Source: Arhodomonas aquaeolei DSM 8974 (GTDB lineage Bacteria > Pseudomonadota > Gammaproteobacteria > Nitrococcales > Nitrococcaceae). Taken from it: DNA of 37,670 nucleotides. The position numbers and the translations under genes are program-made. Below the pieces are notes generated by a model. The model was not told the DNA's origin and did not search any database. It saw only the letters and a list, made by a program, of their open reading frames with translations. Positions 22,383-30,711 of the stretch are shown here, one piece after another (within the stretch, counting starts at the first letter, position 1; the number at the start of each line of letters is the position of its first letter). Location of the stretch: assembly GCF_000374645.1 (NCBI RefSeq), contig NZ_KB894826.1:1-37670 (forward strand). The letters are read 5' to 3'.

Positions 22383-23426
22383 ATGAAGGGGCTGATCAAG
22401 CGTGCCCTGGTTCACACAGCGGCGGCGCCGGCGGTGGCCCGCCTGTTCTCACCGCTGACCTCGGAGCGGGCGACGATCTTCATGCTGCACCGCTTCGAGG
22501 ACCCGGACACGGGGACGGCCGGGCATTCACCGCGGGCGGTGGCGGAGCTGCTTGGTGGTCTGCGGCGGCACGGGCACGTATTCCTGCCCCTTGGCGAGGT
22601 CTTCCGGCGCCTCGCCGATGGCGAGCCGGCACTCGGCAACGCGGTGGCGTTCACCATGGACGACGGCTTCGAGGATCAGCTGCGGGTCGGCCTGCCGGTG
22701 TTCCGGCGTTTCGACTGTCCGGTCACCGTGTTCCTGATCACCGACTTCGTCGACGGGGCGCTCTGGCCCTGGGATGCGCGCATCGACTATGCCTTTCGTA
22801 ATGCCACACGGCCGGCGTTCGAGCTGGAGTTCGGCGGGCGCCCGCTGCACTGCGCGCTGGAGACCCCGGAGCAGCGCCGGCATGCGGTCCGGGAGGTCCT
22901 GGCCGAGTGCAAGGACATGGATGGCGACCACGTGGAGTCGGTAGTCGCCGAGGTGGCCGCGCGGGCGGGCGTGCAATTGCCCGCCTCGCCGCCGCCGGGC
23001 TACCGCCCGCTTACCTGGTCCCAGGCGCGGGAGGCCGAGGCGGGCGGCGGGGTGCGCTTCGGCCCCCACGGACGGACCCACCGCGTGCTCTCGCGGCTCT
23101 CCGAGTGTGAGGTGCGTAGCGAGATCCTCGGAGCGTGGTCCCGCCTGACCGCCGAGCTGCGCGCCCCGCTGCCGGTGATGTGCTATCCGACCGGGCGCAG
23201 TAAGGATTTCGGCCAGCGCGAGCGCCGGCTGCTCGCGGCCAATGCCTTCGCCGGGGCGGTGACCGCCGAGCCGGGATACGCGGCGCAGAACGCCGGGTCG
23301 GAGGCGCGTTTCACCGTGGGCCGGTTTGCACTGCCGGACAACGTGGCCGACGCGCTGCAGTACTGTTCCTACATCGAGACGCTGAAGGACCGGCTGCTGC
23401 TGCGTCACAGCCTGTCCACCCACTGA
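22383..23426 (+). CDS. Polysaccharide deacetylase (NodB family)
   Basis: A 347-residue carbohydrate esterase family 4 protein. The catalytic block is VAFTMDDGFEDQLRVGLPVF (TFDDG as TMDDG), and FGPHGRTHRVLS supplies the second metal-binding pair of His. Then CYPTGRSKDFG is the usual YP motif. The domain starts late because an N-terminal segment (RATIFMLHRFEDPD) carries the 'LMYHR' type beginning seen in wall-less, cytoplasmic deacetylases. I start at ATG 22383, with GGAGGAGGGG just ahead. A GTG at 22377 falls inside that ribosome site and is unlikely. It is the second of three deacetylases in the block and lies 28 bases after the GNAT gene. Confidence 0.9.
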   Translation: MKGLIKRALVHTAAAPAVARLFSPLTSERATIFMLHRFEDPDTGTAGHSPRAVAELLGGLRRHGHVFLPLGEVFRRLADGEPALGNAVAFTMDDGFEDQLRVGLPVFRRFDCPVTVFLITDFVDGALWPWDARIDYAFRNATRPAFELEFGGRPLHCALETPEQRRHAVREVLAECKDMDGDHVESVVAEVAARAGVQLPASPPPGYRPLTWSQAREAEAGGGVRFGPHGRTHRVLSRLSECEVRSEILGAWSRLTAELRAPLPVMCYPTGRSKDFGQRERRLLAANAFAGAVTAEPGYAAQNAGSEARFTVGRFALPDNVADALQYCSYIETLKDRLLLRHSLSTH

Positions 23427-23448
23427 ACCCGAGGGAGGGTACCTCCGG

Positions 23449-24087
23449 ATGACCCGGCTACTATCGCGCACCACCGCCGCCCTGTGCGTGCGGCTCCGGC
23501 GTCTGAACAATCGAGCCGCCGCTTTCTGGCACGAGCGGCGGCCTCCTGTCGTCGACTGGCGACGTGTCGAGCGTCTCGTGGTGGTCTGTGCGGGCAACGT
23601 CTGCCGCAGTCCGTACGCGCAGACGCGCGCGCTGTCTCTGGGCATGCCATCCGTGTCCTTCGGTCTGGTTACTACCGGCGGCGTGCCCGCGGACGCCACC
23701 GCGCAGCTGGTGGCGCGGCGCCGCGGCCTGGCCCTGGAGCGCCACCGCTCGGTTCAGCCGTTCCAGATCGTCATCGGCGCCGGTGACCTGGTGCTGTGTA
23801 TGGAACCGGGCCAGCTCCGCGCGGTGCGCCGCCGGGTGCGCTCCGGGGGCGGGCAGGCCGCGCTCATCGGATTGTGGGCGAGCCCGCCCAGGGCAGTGAT
23901 CGAGGATCCCTACGGTCGCGGTGAGGCCTGCTTCGAGGCCTGCTTCAGCCAGCTCGATGACGCGCTGAACGCGCTGCAGGCGCAGTGGCAGGCGACGCTG
24001 GGGCGGGGCCAGGGTGGCGGTTCACGGGAACCGGGGGCGCCCGCCGCGACGGATGCCGACCCGGATAGGGTGATGTGGTTCCGGTGA
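23449..24087 (+). CDS. Low-molecular-weight protein-tyrosine phosphatase
   Basis: A 212-residue LMW-PTP, the Wzb/Etp-type enzyme that normally dephosphorylates the tyrosine autokinase of the same EPS locus. The P-loop is VVCAGNVCRSPYAQ with Cys47 and Arg53 (C-x5-R), and the catalytic Asp is in VIEDPYGRG. It is longer than usual (about 150) because of a roughly 40-residue basic N-terminal extension (RLRRLNNRAAAFWHERR) and a Gly/Pro-rich tail. GAGGGAGGG precedes the ATG. Odd point: the cognate kinase homologue (6638) lacks the Walker A lysine and any C-terminal tyrosine cluster, so its substrate here may be another protein, for example the initiating transferase. Confidence 0.92.
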   Translation: MTRLLSRTTAALCVRLRRLNNRAAAFWHERRPPVVDWRRVERLVVVCAGNVCRSPYAQTRALSLGMPSVSFGLVTTGGVPADATAQLVARRRGLALERHRSVQPFQIVIGAGDLVLCMEPGQLRAVRRRVRSGGGQAALIGLWASPPRAVIEDPYGRGEACFEACFSQLDDALNALQAQWQATLGRGQGGGSREPGAPAATDADPDRVMWFR

Positions 24088-24149
24088 TGGGGTTGATGGG
24101 GCTCGCAGATGGGTCCCTGTCTCGCTGATATCGTCTCGCCGCGATGGTG

Positions 24150-24170
24150 GCGCCCGTGTGATGCGGGCGC
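24150..24170 (+). terminator. Weak terminator-like hairpin after the phosphatase gene
   Basis: GCGCCCG (24150-24156) and CGGGCGC (24164-24170) form a perfect 7-bp GC stem with a 7-base loop, followed by GTCTGTTTGCC, a poor U-tract. It lies in the 115-base gap between the phosphatase and the secreted jelly-roll gene. It may attenuate transcription there, or be an mRNA-end structure. Confidence 0.4.
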
Positions 24171-24202
24171 GTCTGTTTGCCACAACGAGTGAGCGCAATC
24201 CC

Positions 24203-25009
24203 ATGAGTAAACGATGGATACCCGCGATCGCCCTGGCCTGCGCCGTCGGCACGGCGCATGGGGCAACGCTGTTCAACGACGGTTTCGAGAGCGGCGGTCT
24301 GAATCACAGCGAGGGCGGCATTTCCTGGGGGTACAGCACCAGCGCCTCGGTGAGCGCCAACAATGCCTACTCCGGCAGTCAGTCGCTCGCCTTCGTCTAT
24401 GATGGTGTGAGCGATGGCTCCGACTCCTTCGCCGAGCAGCGTCTGCAGCTCGGGCAGGCCTACCGCGAGCTGTGGTTCGGCTACGATCTCTACATCCCGG
24501 CCAACTATAACCACCGCAGCCAGAGCGGACCGAGCAACAACAAGTTCATCGCTATCTACCGTGATCCCTATACCAACCCCGGCTTCCAGGTGAACTTCTC
24601 GCTCAACGCCGACGGTAGTGGCGGCTCGACGCTTTCCGCCCACCGCTACGATTACGGCAGCGAGGCGAGCATCCTCAACGCGGGGCCGTTCATCGACAGC
24701 AGCGACGTCGGGCGCTGGCACAAGATCGTCGTTCACGTGAAGGTCCCCAGCAGCGGTTCGGCCAGCGACGGCGTCCTCCAGCTGTGGAAGGATGGCCAGC
24801 AGATGGCGGACTTCACGGGTGTCGCCATGTACGGTGGCGACGGGCAGAACTATTTCGATGAGGCCTACCTGCTGGGCTGGTCGAACTCCGGCTTCGACCA
24901 GCGCACGGTGTTCTACCTGGACAACCTCGTGGTCTCCGACACGCCGCTTAGCGGCGATGTCACCGCGCCGCCGGAGCCCCCGACGGTGATCGATACCCAG
25001 GTCCAGTAA
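24203..25009 (+). CDS. Secreted jelly-roll protein, possible polysaccharide lyase
   Basis: A 268-residue exported protein. The signal peptide is MSKRWIPAIALACAVGTAHG with cleavage after about residue 20. I start at ATG 24203 because the in-frame ATG upstream would put a non-signal leader before it. The mature part resembles concanavalin-like, heparin-lyase-I-type folds (PF14099): LFNDGFESGGLNHSEGG, ELWFGYDLYIPANYNHRSQS, FIAIYRDPY, WHKIVVHVKV and VFYLDNLVVSD at the end. The tail is a Pro-rich linker ending IDTQVQ, with no PEP-CTERM, sortase motif or anchor. In an EPS locus such an enzyme would trim or release the producer's own polymer in the periplasm. Lyase activity is inferred; a glucanase or lectin is also possible. 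It is flanked by hairpins, so it may be its own transcription unit. Confidence 0.7.
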   Translation: MSKRWIPAIALACAVGTAHGATLFNDGFESGGLNHSEGGISWGYSTSASVSANNAYSGSQSLAFVYDGVSDGSDSFAEQRLQLGQAYRELWFGYDLYIPANYNHRSQSGPSNNKFIAIYRDPYTNPGFQVNFSLNADGSGGSTLSAHRYDYGSEASILNAGPFIDSSDVGRWHKIVVHVKVPSSGSASDGVLQLWKDGQQMADFTGVAMYGGDGQNYFDEAYLLGWSNSGFDQRTVFYLDNLVVSDTPLSGDVTAPPEPPTVIDTQVQ

Positions 25010-25016
25010 CATTTGC

Positions 25017-25046
25017 CACCCGCCCCCGGGCACCGGGGCGCGGGTG
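25017..25046 (+). terminator. Strong GC hairpin downstream of the jelly-roll gene
   Basis: CACCCGCCCCCGG (25017-25029), loop GCA, then CCGGGG-C-GCGGGTG (25033-25046). This makes a 13-bp stem with a single bulged C. There is no T-tract after it, so it is not a canonical intrinsic terminator. It may act as an mRNA-stabilising or Rho-assisted element separating the jelly-roll gene from the second AsnB gene. Confidence 0.5.
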
Positions 25047-25173
25047 ATATCCCGCCCGTCCGTCGCCTCTTTTCGCCGAATTCATCACGTCCGTCATGTG
25101 ACGCTATCCAGCCCGTGCCCGCGGTGGTAAACGGAACGTGGGGCAAGCCGCTCTTCAACCCGGGTTACCGCCG

Positions 25174-27228
25174 ATGTGTGGCATCGCTGGTCTGTTGATC
25201 CCTGCGCAATCGCTTGCCGCGGCGCTGCTGACACAGCGGGCCCGCGGGATGGCATCCGCACTGGGCCACCGCGGCCCGGACGACAGCGGGGTTTGGCTGG
25301 ATGCCGACGCCGGCGTTGCGCTGGCGCATACCCGGCTCGCGATCCAGGATCTCAGCCCCGCCGGTGCCCAGCCCATGGCCTCGCCGGGCGGGCGTTACCG
25401 GGTGGTATTCAACGGTGAGATCTACAATTTCGCCGTGCTGCGCCGCGAACTCGAGGCGGCGGGCATGCCCTTCCGGGGCGGCTCCGATACCGAGGTGCTG
25501 GCCGCAGGGTTCGAGCACTGGGGCATCGAGGCGACCCTCGCGAAGGCCCGGGGCATGTTCGCCGTCGCCGTATGGGACGTCCGCGAGCGGCGGCTCCACC
25601 TCGCCCGCGACCCGCTGGGCGAGAAGCCCCTCTACTATGGCGCGGTTGCCGGTGTCGGGGTGCTGTTCGGCTCCGAGCTCAAGGCGTTGCGCGCGGTGCC
25701 GGGCATGACCACGGCCATCGACAGGCGGGCCCTTGCGGGCCTGCTCCAGTACGGCTACGTGCCGGGCCCCCTGTCCATTCATCGTGGCATCTACAAGCTG
25801 CCGCCGGGCACGCTGCTCAGCCTGGACTGTGCCCAGGGGCCGCCGGATGACGTCGCTCCCTGGGGCTGCCGCCGCGGCGTTCGCCTCACGCCATTCTGGC
25901 AACTGGCCGACGTCGCGGCGGCAGGGGTCGCGGATGCCGTGGCCGACGACGAGAGCGGCCAGATCGACGGTCTGGACGCAACCCTGCGCGGGGTGATCGC
26001 CGAGCAGCTGGTCGCCGATGTGCCGGTGGGCGCGTTCCTCTCCGCCGGGCTGGACTCGGTGACGGTCACCGCGATCGCCCAGGCCATCACTCCGCGGCCG
26101 CTGCGCACCTTCACGGTGGCATTCGATGATCCCCGCTACGACGAATCGGAGGCCGCGGCCGCCATCGCGGCGCACCTGGGCACCGAGCACACCACACTCT
26201 CGGTGACCGGCCGCGACGCCTTGGGCGTGATACCGGAGCTGCCGAGGATATACGACGAGCCGTTCGCCGATCCCTCCCAGGTGCCCACCTGCCTGATCGC
26301 ACGGCGGGCGCGTGAGCACGTCACCGTCTGTCTCTCCGGCGACGGCGGCGACGAGATCTTCGCCGGCTACAACCGCTACCTCTTCGCCGGCTCCGCCGCC
26401 GGCCTCGCCGCGCGTCTGCCTAGGCCGCTGGCCCGGCTGACGGGGCGCGGTGTGCTGGCGTTGCCGCCTGGGGGCTGGGACCGGATCGCCGGGGCCGCCG
26501 CCACGGTGGTGCCTCCGCTGCGGCGGCTGTGGCGGCCACGCATGGGCGAGAAGCTGCACAAGCTGGCGTCCGTGCTGGACGCGGGGAGCCCGGCCATGGT
26601 CTACGACGCGCTGATGTCGTACTGGCCCGGGCAGGCGCTGCCGCTGTGTGACGCGGCAGCGCCGCCGTCCTGGCCGCCTGCGCGCCTGGAGGGCGCACGG
26701 GCGCTGATCGACGAGTGCATGCTCTGGGACGGTTTGCGCTATCTCCCCGATGACAACCTGGTGAAGGTGGACCGGGCGAGCATGGCCGTGGCCCTGGAGA
26801 CACGGGTGCCGCTGCTCGACCGCCGGGTGGTGGAGTACGCCTGGCATCTGCCGCTGTCCATGAAGGTCCGCGACGGGCAGAGTAAGTGGATACTACGCCG
26901 GTTGCTAGACCGCTATGTGCCGCCGGCACTGATGGAGCGGCCCAAATCCGGTTTCTCCGTGCCGGTGGACGACTGGCTGCGTGGTCCGCTGCGTGAATGG
27001 GCCGATGCGCTGCTGGCGCCGGAGCGCCTTACCGGCGAGGGTCTGCTGGACGCGGGGGCGGTCTCGCGCCGGTGGCGCGAGCACCTGGGCGGGCGTCGCA
27101 ACCACGGCCTCGCGCTATGGTCGGTGCTCATGTTCGAGGCCTGGTACGAGGCCCTGCCGGCGGCGGAGGCCGTACCGGGGGCGTCGGCCTGGCAGGGCAG
27201 GGAGGCGATCGCCTGTGCCGAACGGTGA
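25174..27228 (+). CDS. asnB: Asparagine synthase (glutamine-hydrolysing) family protein, second copy
   Basis: A 684-residue class II amidotransferase. The start at 25174 gives the N-terminal nucleophile Cys2 (MCGIAGLL), although no clear ribosome site is seen ahead. The glutaminase half has LGHRGPDDSG, FNGEIYNF and GGSDTEV. The synthetase half has FLSAGLDS, where the usual SGGxDS loop has Ala for Gly, then LSGDGGDEIFAGYNRY and ETRVPLLDRR. The C-terminal region (RPKSGFSVPVDDWLRGPLRE) is the normal AsnB end. It closely resembles the AsnB proteins common in capsule loci, which may amidate sugar acids or simply make asparagine. It opens a second sub-block, overlapping the GT2 gene by 14 bases, after a 164-base gap. 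Confidence 0.92.
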   Translation: MCGIAGLLIPAQSLAAALLTQRARGMASALGHRGPDDSGVWLDADAGVALAHTRLAIQDLSPAGAQPMASPGGRYRVVFNGEIYNFAVLRRELEAAGMPFRGGSDTEVLAAGFEHWGIEATLAKARGMFAVAVWDVRERRLHLARDPLGEKPLYYGAVAGVGVLFGSELKALRAVPGMTTAIDRRALAGLLQYGYVPGPLSIHRGIYKLPPGTLLSLDCAQGPPDDVAPWGCRRGVRLTPFWQLADVAAAGVADAVADDESGQIDGLDATLRGVIAEQLVADVPVGAFLSAGLDSVTVTAIAQAITPRPLRTFTVAFDDPRYDESEAAAAIAAHLGTEHTTLSVTGRDALGVIPELPRIYDEPFADPSQVPTCLIARRAREHVTVCLSGDGGDEIFAGYNRYLFAGSAAGLAARLPRPLARLTGRGVLALPPGGWDRIAGAAATVVPPLRRLWRPRMGEKLHKLASVLDAGSPAMVYDALMSYWPGQALPLCDAAAPPSWPPARLEGARALIDECMLWDGLRYLPDDNLVKVDRASMAVALETRVPLLDRRVVEYAWHLPLSMKVRDGQSKWILRRLLDRYVPPALMERPKSGFSVPVDDWLRGPLREWADALLAPERLTGEGLLDAGAVSRRWREHLGGRRNHGLALWSVLMFEAWYEALPAAEAVPGASAWQGREAIACAER

Positions 27229-28192
27229 CCCGGGGGCGATCTCCCTGTCTTTCGTCATCCCCGCGCGCAACGAGGCGGCGATGATCGCTGCCACCATCGC
27301 GAGCATCCACCGCCACGCGGCGGGGTGGCACCACGAAGTGATCGTCGTCGACGATGCCTCCGGCGACGACACCGCGGCCCTTGCCCGTGAGGCCGGGGCG
27401 GTGGTGGTGGCCGGCACCGGCGCGGGCATCGGTGCCAACCGCAATGTCGGGGCGGCCTTGGCCAGCGGCCGGATCCTGGTGTTCCTGGACGCGGACGTGG
27501 AGCTCACCGCAGCCTGGCAGGCACGGATGCCCGCGGTGTGCACGGCGCTTGCCGGGGAGCCGAGGCTGATTACAGGCTCGCACTGCGACATCCCGGATCA
27601 GGCGGGCTGGCTGGAGCGTTACTGGTTCGCCGCCTTCGCGCGCGAGCGCGGCTCACGCCACGTGGGCAGCGGGCACATGGTGATCAACACGGCGTTCTTC
27701 CGCGAGCTCGGCGGCTTCGATCCGTCGCTGGAGACCGGGGAGGACTACGAGCTCTGCGCCCGGGCGCGCCGACAGGGAGCGGCGGTGGTCAACGACATCG
27801 CCCTGAGGGTGGTCCACAAGGGCTTCCCCCGGAGGCTCGGCGCGTTCATCCGGCGCGAGGCCTGGCACGGCCGCGGCGATTTCCGCTCCTGGCACGCCCT
27901 GATCCACTCCCGCGTGGCCGTGCTCACGGTGGTCTTCCTCGCCGCGCATCTCGCCGGCATCGCCGCGCTCTTCGCCGGTTGGGCCGGCGGGGTCGTGGCC
28001 GCCGTGGCGGTGGTGGCGGCGGTGCTGATTGCCTCGTCGATACGCAAGTATGCCGGCCAGCCGCTGCGGGTGCTCGCGGTGAACGCGCTGATCTTCTACT
28101 GCTACTACCTCGGCCGTGGCCTCGCCGCGTTGCGGCGCCTTGACCCGCGCGGGGCGCGCCATGCCCGGGTCGCCCAGGGGGTTCGGGGATGA
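27215..28192 (+). CDS. Glycosyltransferase family 2 with C-terminal membrane helices
   Basis: A 325-residue GT-A inverting transferase. The N-terminus LSFVIPARNEAAMIAATIAS and VIVVDDASGDDTAALA bind the nucleotide sugar. VFLDADVELT is the metal-binding DxD, and FDPSLETGEDYELCARARR carries the catalytic ED. Two hydrophobic segments (about 230-275) anchor it to the membrane. I use GTG 27215, with GGGAGG 9 bases ahead; the frame upstream of it is only a shadow of the AsnB gene. It overlaps AsnB by 14 bases and the flippase by four. It adds one residue to the repeat unit; the sugar is unknown. Confidence 0.9.
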   Translation: MPNGDPGAISLSFVIPARNEAAMIAATIASIHRHAAGWHHEVIVVDDASGDDTAALAREAGAVVVAGTGAGIGANRNVGAALASGRILVFLDADVELTAAWQARMPAVCTALAGEPRLITGSHCDIPDQAGWLERYWFAAFARERGSRHVGSGHMVINTAFFRELGGFDPSLETGEDYELCARARRQGAAVVNDIALRVVHKGFPRRLGAFIRREAWHGRGDFRSWHALIHSRVAVLTVVFLAAHLAGIAALFAGWAGGVVAAVAVVAAVLIASSIRKYAGQPLRVLAVNALIFYCYYLGRGLAALRRLDPRGARHARVAQGVRG

Positions 28193-29658
28193 CTGCGGAC
28201 GCGGCGCGGATGGTCTCGCACAGCGCGATCTACGGGACGGGGAACATAGCCCGGAAGATCGTGGCCTTCCTCATGCTGCCGATCTACACCCGCTACCTCA
28301 CCCCCGCCGACTACGGTGCGGTGGAGCTGTTCACGCTGCTGCTCAGCGTTGTCGAGGTGTTCTTCGGAATGCGCATGGGCCAGGCGCTGTTCCGCTACTA
28401 CTTTGCCGCGGACAGCAAGGCCGAGCGGGACGAGGTGGTCACCACGGTGCTGCTTGTCGGGGCCGGCGTGAGCGCGCTCGGGGCGATGGCGGTGGCGGGG
28501 TTCTCCGAGCCCCTGGCCCGGGTGCTCTTCGGGGAGGCCCTGTACGTCCAGCTCATCCCGGTGATCGGGCTCCTGCTGGTCACCCAGGGGGTGGAGGACT
28601 TCGGCCTGAACTTCATCCGGGCCCACCAGCGCCCGTGGCTGTTCCTGACCTTTAGCCTGGGCAAGCTCGTGCTGCAGGTCGCGCTCAATCTCTACCTGGT
28701 GGTGTGGCTGGAGCTCCACGTCGCCGGCGTGGTGCTCAGCAACTTGATTTCCTCCGGTGCCATCGCGCTGCTCGGCGTCGGCTATGCCATGCGTTACACG
28801 CGTTTGAGGCCCTCGCGCCGGCACCTGCGGGTGCTGATAGCGTTCAGCTATCCGTTCTGGATATCCGGGCTTTTCCAGATCTACATCAGTTTCGGCGACC
28901 GTTACTTCCTGCGGGTATTCACGGACATGGCGCAAGTCGGTATCTACGCGCTGGCCTACCGCTTCGGCTTCCTGCTGGTGGAGTTCACCTGGGGGACGTT
29001 CGCCAATATCTGGGACACCCAGCGTTACCGCATCCACGAGCGCAGCGATGCCCGCGAGGTCTACCAGATGACGTTCCAGTACTTTGCGCTGTTCACCATC
29101 CTCATGGGCCTGGGGATTGCGATGTTCGTCGGCGATGTCATTCACGTCATGGCCGCGCCGCCGTTCTGGCCCGCCGCCGACATCGCCCCGATCCTGGTTC
29201 TCGCCTACGTCCTCTACGTCTGGACGCTGTTCTCCAACTTCGGGCTGTTGCTCGCGGAGAAGACGCGCAAGCTCGCCATAGCCTCGGGGATCACGGCGGT
29301 GGTGATCAGCGTGGGCTACCTGGTGCTGATCCCGCCGCTGGGTGCCCTCGGTGCCGCGCTCGCCACGCTGGTTGCCCTGGCGGTGGAGCTTACATGGGTG
29401 CACACCCAGGCCCGCCGGGAATACGACATGGGCCTGCCATGGGCCCGGGTGCTCTCGGCGCTGGCACTGGCGGTGCTGCTCTACGCGATCGCCGAGGCGG
29501 GGCCGACGGATCTGGTCTGGTCGCTGCTGCTGCGGGTGGCCCTAGTGGGCGTGTTCCTGGTGGCGGTGCTGTTCTCGCCGCTGCTGCCCGCGGAGCAGCG
29601 CGGCCTAGTGCGCTCGCTGATCCGCCGTCCCGCGCGCCTGCGGGGGGTCGCCGGATGA
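28189..29658 (+). CDS. Wzx-type polysaccharide flippase (MOP superfamily)
   Basis: A 489-residue membrane protein with about 12-14 hydrophobic helices, which would move the lipid-linked repeat across the inner membrane. The first helices (SHSAIYGTGNIARKIVAFLM, PIYTRYLTPADYGAVELF) match the polysaccharide biosynthesis/MVF family. Later segments such as VALNLYLVVWLELHVAGVVL and SVGYLVLIPPLGALGAALAT are typical. It is the only flippase in the window and pairs with the Wzy-like protein at 19088. Its start overlaps the GT2 stop (ATGA) and its stop overlaps the deacetylase start. Confidence 0.93.
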   Translation: MTADAARMVSHSAIYGTGNIARKIVAFLMLPIYTRYLTPADYGAVELFTLLLSVVEVFFGMRMGQALFRYYFAADSKAERDEVVTTVLLVGAGVSALGAMAVAGFSEPLARVLFGEALYVQLIPVIGLLLVTQGVEDFGLNFIRAHQRPWLFLTFSLGKLVLQVALNLYLVVWLELHVAGVVLSNLISSGAIALLGVGYAMRYTRLRPSRRHLRVLIAFSYPFWISGLFQIYISFGDRYFLRVFTDMAQVGIYALAYRFGFLLVEFTWGTFANIWDTQRYRIHERSDAREVYQMTFQYFALFTILMGLGIAMFVGDVIHVMAAPPFWPAADIAPILVLAYVLYVWTLFSNFGLLLAEKTRKLAIASGITAVVISVGYLVLIPPLGALGAALATLVALAVELTWVHTQARREYDMGLPWARVLSALALAVLLYAIAEAGPTDLVWSLLLRVALVGVFLVAVLFSPLLPAEQRGLVRSLIRRPARLRGVAG

Positions 29659-30686
29659 GCGCGTCGCTGCGCAGGGCCAGGCAGGCGGCGCGGGCCGGGG
29701 TGTGCGCTGCTGCCCGGGCGGCCGGGACGATCGGCTGGCGCCGCCGGGCGCCGTCGCTACTGGTGCTCACCTACCACCGTGTCCTGCCCCGGGACGATCC
29801 GCGCTGGGCGGACGAGCAGCCGGGGATGCTGGTCTCGCCACAGACCCTGCGCATGCACCTGGCGGTGCTGGGGCGGCACTTCACACCCGTGCACCTCGCC
29901 GACTGGCTCGCGGCCCGTGCCCGTGGTGCGGTCGTGCCCCGAAGAGCGTGCGCTATCACCTTCGATGATGGCTGGCGGGACAACTACGAGTACGCCTACC
30001 CGGTGCTGCGAGAGATGGGCTGGCCCGCGACGGTGTTCCTGGTCTCTGACCTCATCGGCACCACCGAGGGCTTCTGGCCGGAGCGCCTGGCCGCCGTGCT
30101 GCGCCGGGCGGTGACGGCACCGGTTCGGGTATGGGATGGCGCGGCCTTTGGCTGGCTGGCTCGGCTCGGTGGCGCCGTGACGGCCTACCGGGCGGTGCCG
30201 GACGCCGACGCACTGGACGGTGTGATCGAGGCGGCCAAGGCGCTGTCGGACGCCGAGCTGCGCGAACGGGTCACGGCGATGGAGGCGGAGGTGGGCCTCG
30301 GCCCGGTTGAACCGGCACTCCTCGACTGGGCACAGGTGCGGGAGATGACCAGCGATGGGCTGGTGCAGCTCGGGGCCCACACGCGCACCCACACGCGGCT
30401 GCGCCCGGACGTGTCGCCGGCGGTGCTGGACGAGGAGGTCGCCGGCGCGCGCCGGGTGATCGAGGCCGCAGCGGGGGTGGCGGCGCCGCTGTTCTGCTAT
30501 CCGAATGGCGACGCCACCCCCGCCGCGGTGGCCCGCGTGCGGGACGCCTATGCGGGGGCCTGCACGACGGCCAACGGCTGGAACGCGGCGGACGCCGATC
30601 CGTACCGTCTCCGGCGGGTGGGGGTGCACGAGGATATCGCCGCCGCGCGGGGCGGTTTCATTGCCCGCGTGTCGGGCTGGCTCTGA
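29655..30686 (+). CDS. Polysaccharide deacetylase (NodB family), third in the block
   Basis: A 343-residue CE4 deacetylase. LLVLTYHRVLPRDDPRW is the usual beginning. CAITFDDGWRDNYEYAYPVL holds the catalytic Asp pair, LGAHTRTHTRL the metal His pair, and FCYPNGDATPAAV the conserved YPxG. An Arg-rich N-terminus (RRARQAARAG) rather than a cleavable signal suggests a cytoplasmic or membrane-associated protein. The start at 29655 overlaps the flippase stop. With TIGR03006-type (8755) and the 22383 product, three deacetylases of different subfamilies serve one locus, so either several N-acetylated sugars are present or they act at different stages. Confidence 0.9.
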   Translation: MSASLRRARQAARAGVCAAARAAGTIGWRRRAPSLLVLTYHRVLPRDDPRWADEQPGMLVSPQTLRMHLAVLGRHFTPVHLADWLAARARGAVVPRRACAITFDDGWRDNYEYAYPVLREMGWPATVFLVSDLIGTTEGFWPERLAAVLRRAVTAPVRVWDGAAFGWLARLGGAVTAYRAVPDADALDGVIEAAKALSDAELRERVTAMEAEVGLGPVEPALLDWAQVREMTSDGLVQLGAHTRTHTRLRPDVSPAVLDEEVAGARRVIEAAAGVAAPLFCYPNGDATPAAVARVRDAYAGACTTANGWNAADADPYRLRRVGVHEDIAAARGGFIARVSGWL

Positions 30687-30711
30687 GGGCGCTATCGCCC
30701 GGGGGGATGCG

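Noticed and set aside
24203-25009. Possible PEP-CTERM sorting signal on the secreted jelly-roll protein.
   Set aside because: The C-terminus is a Pro-rich linker ending IDTQVQ, with no PEP motif, no hydrophobic helix and no basic end.
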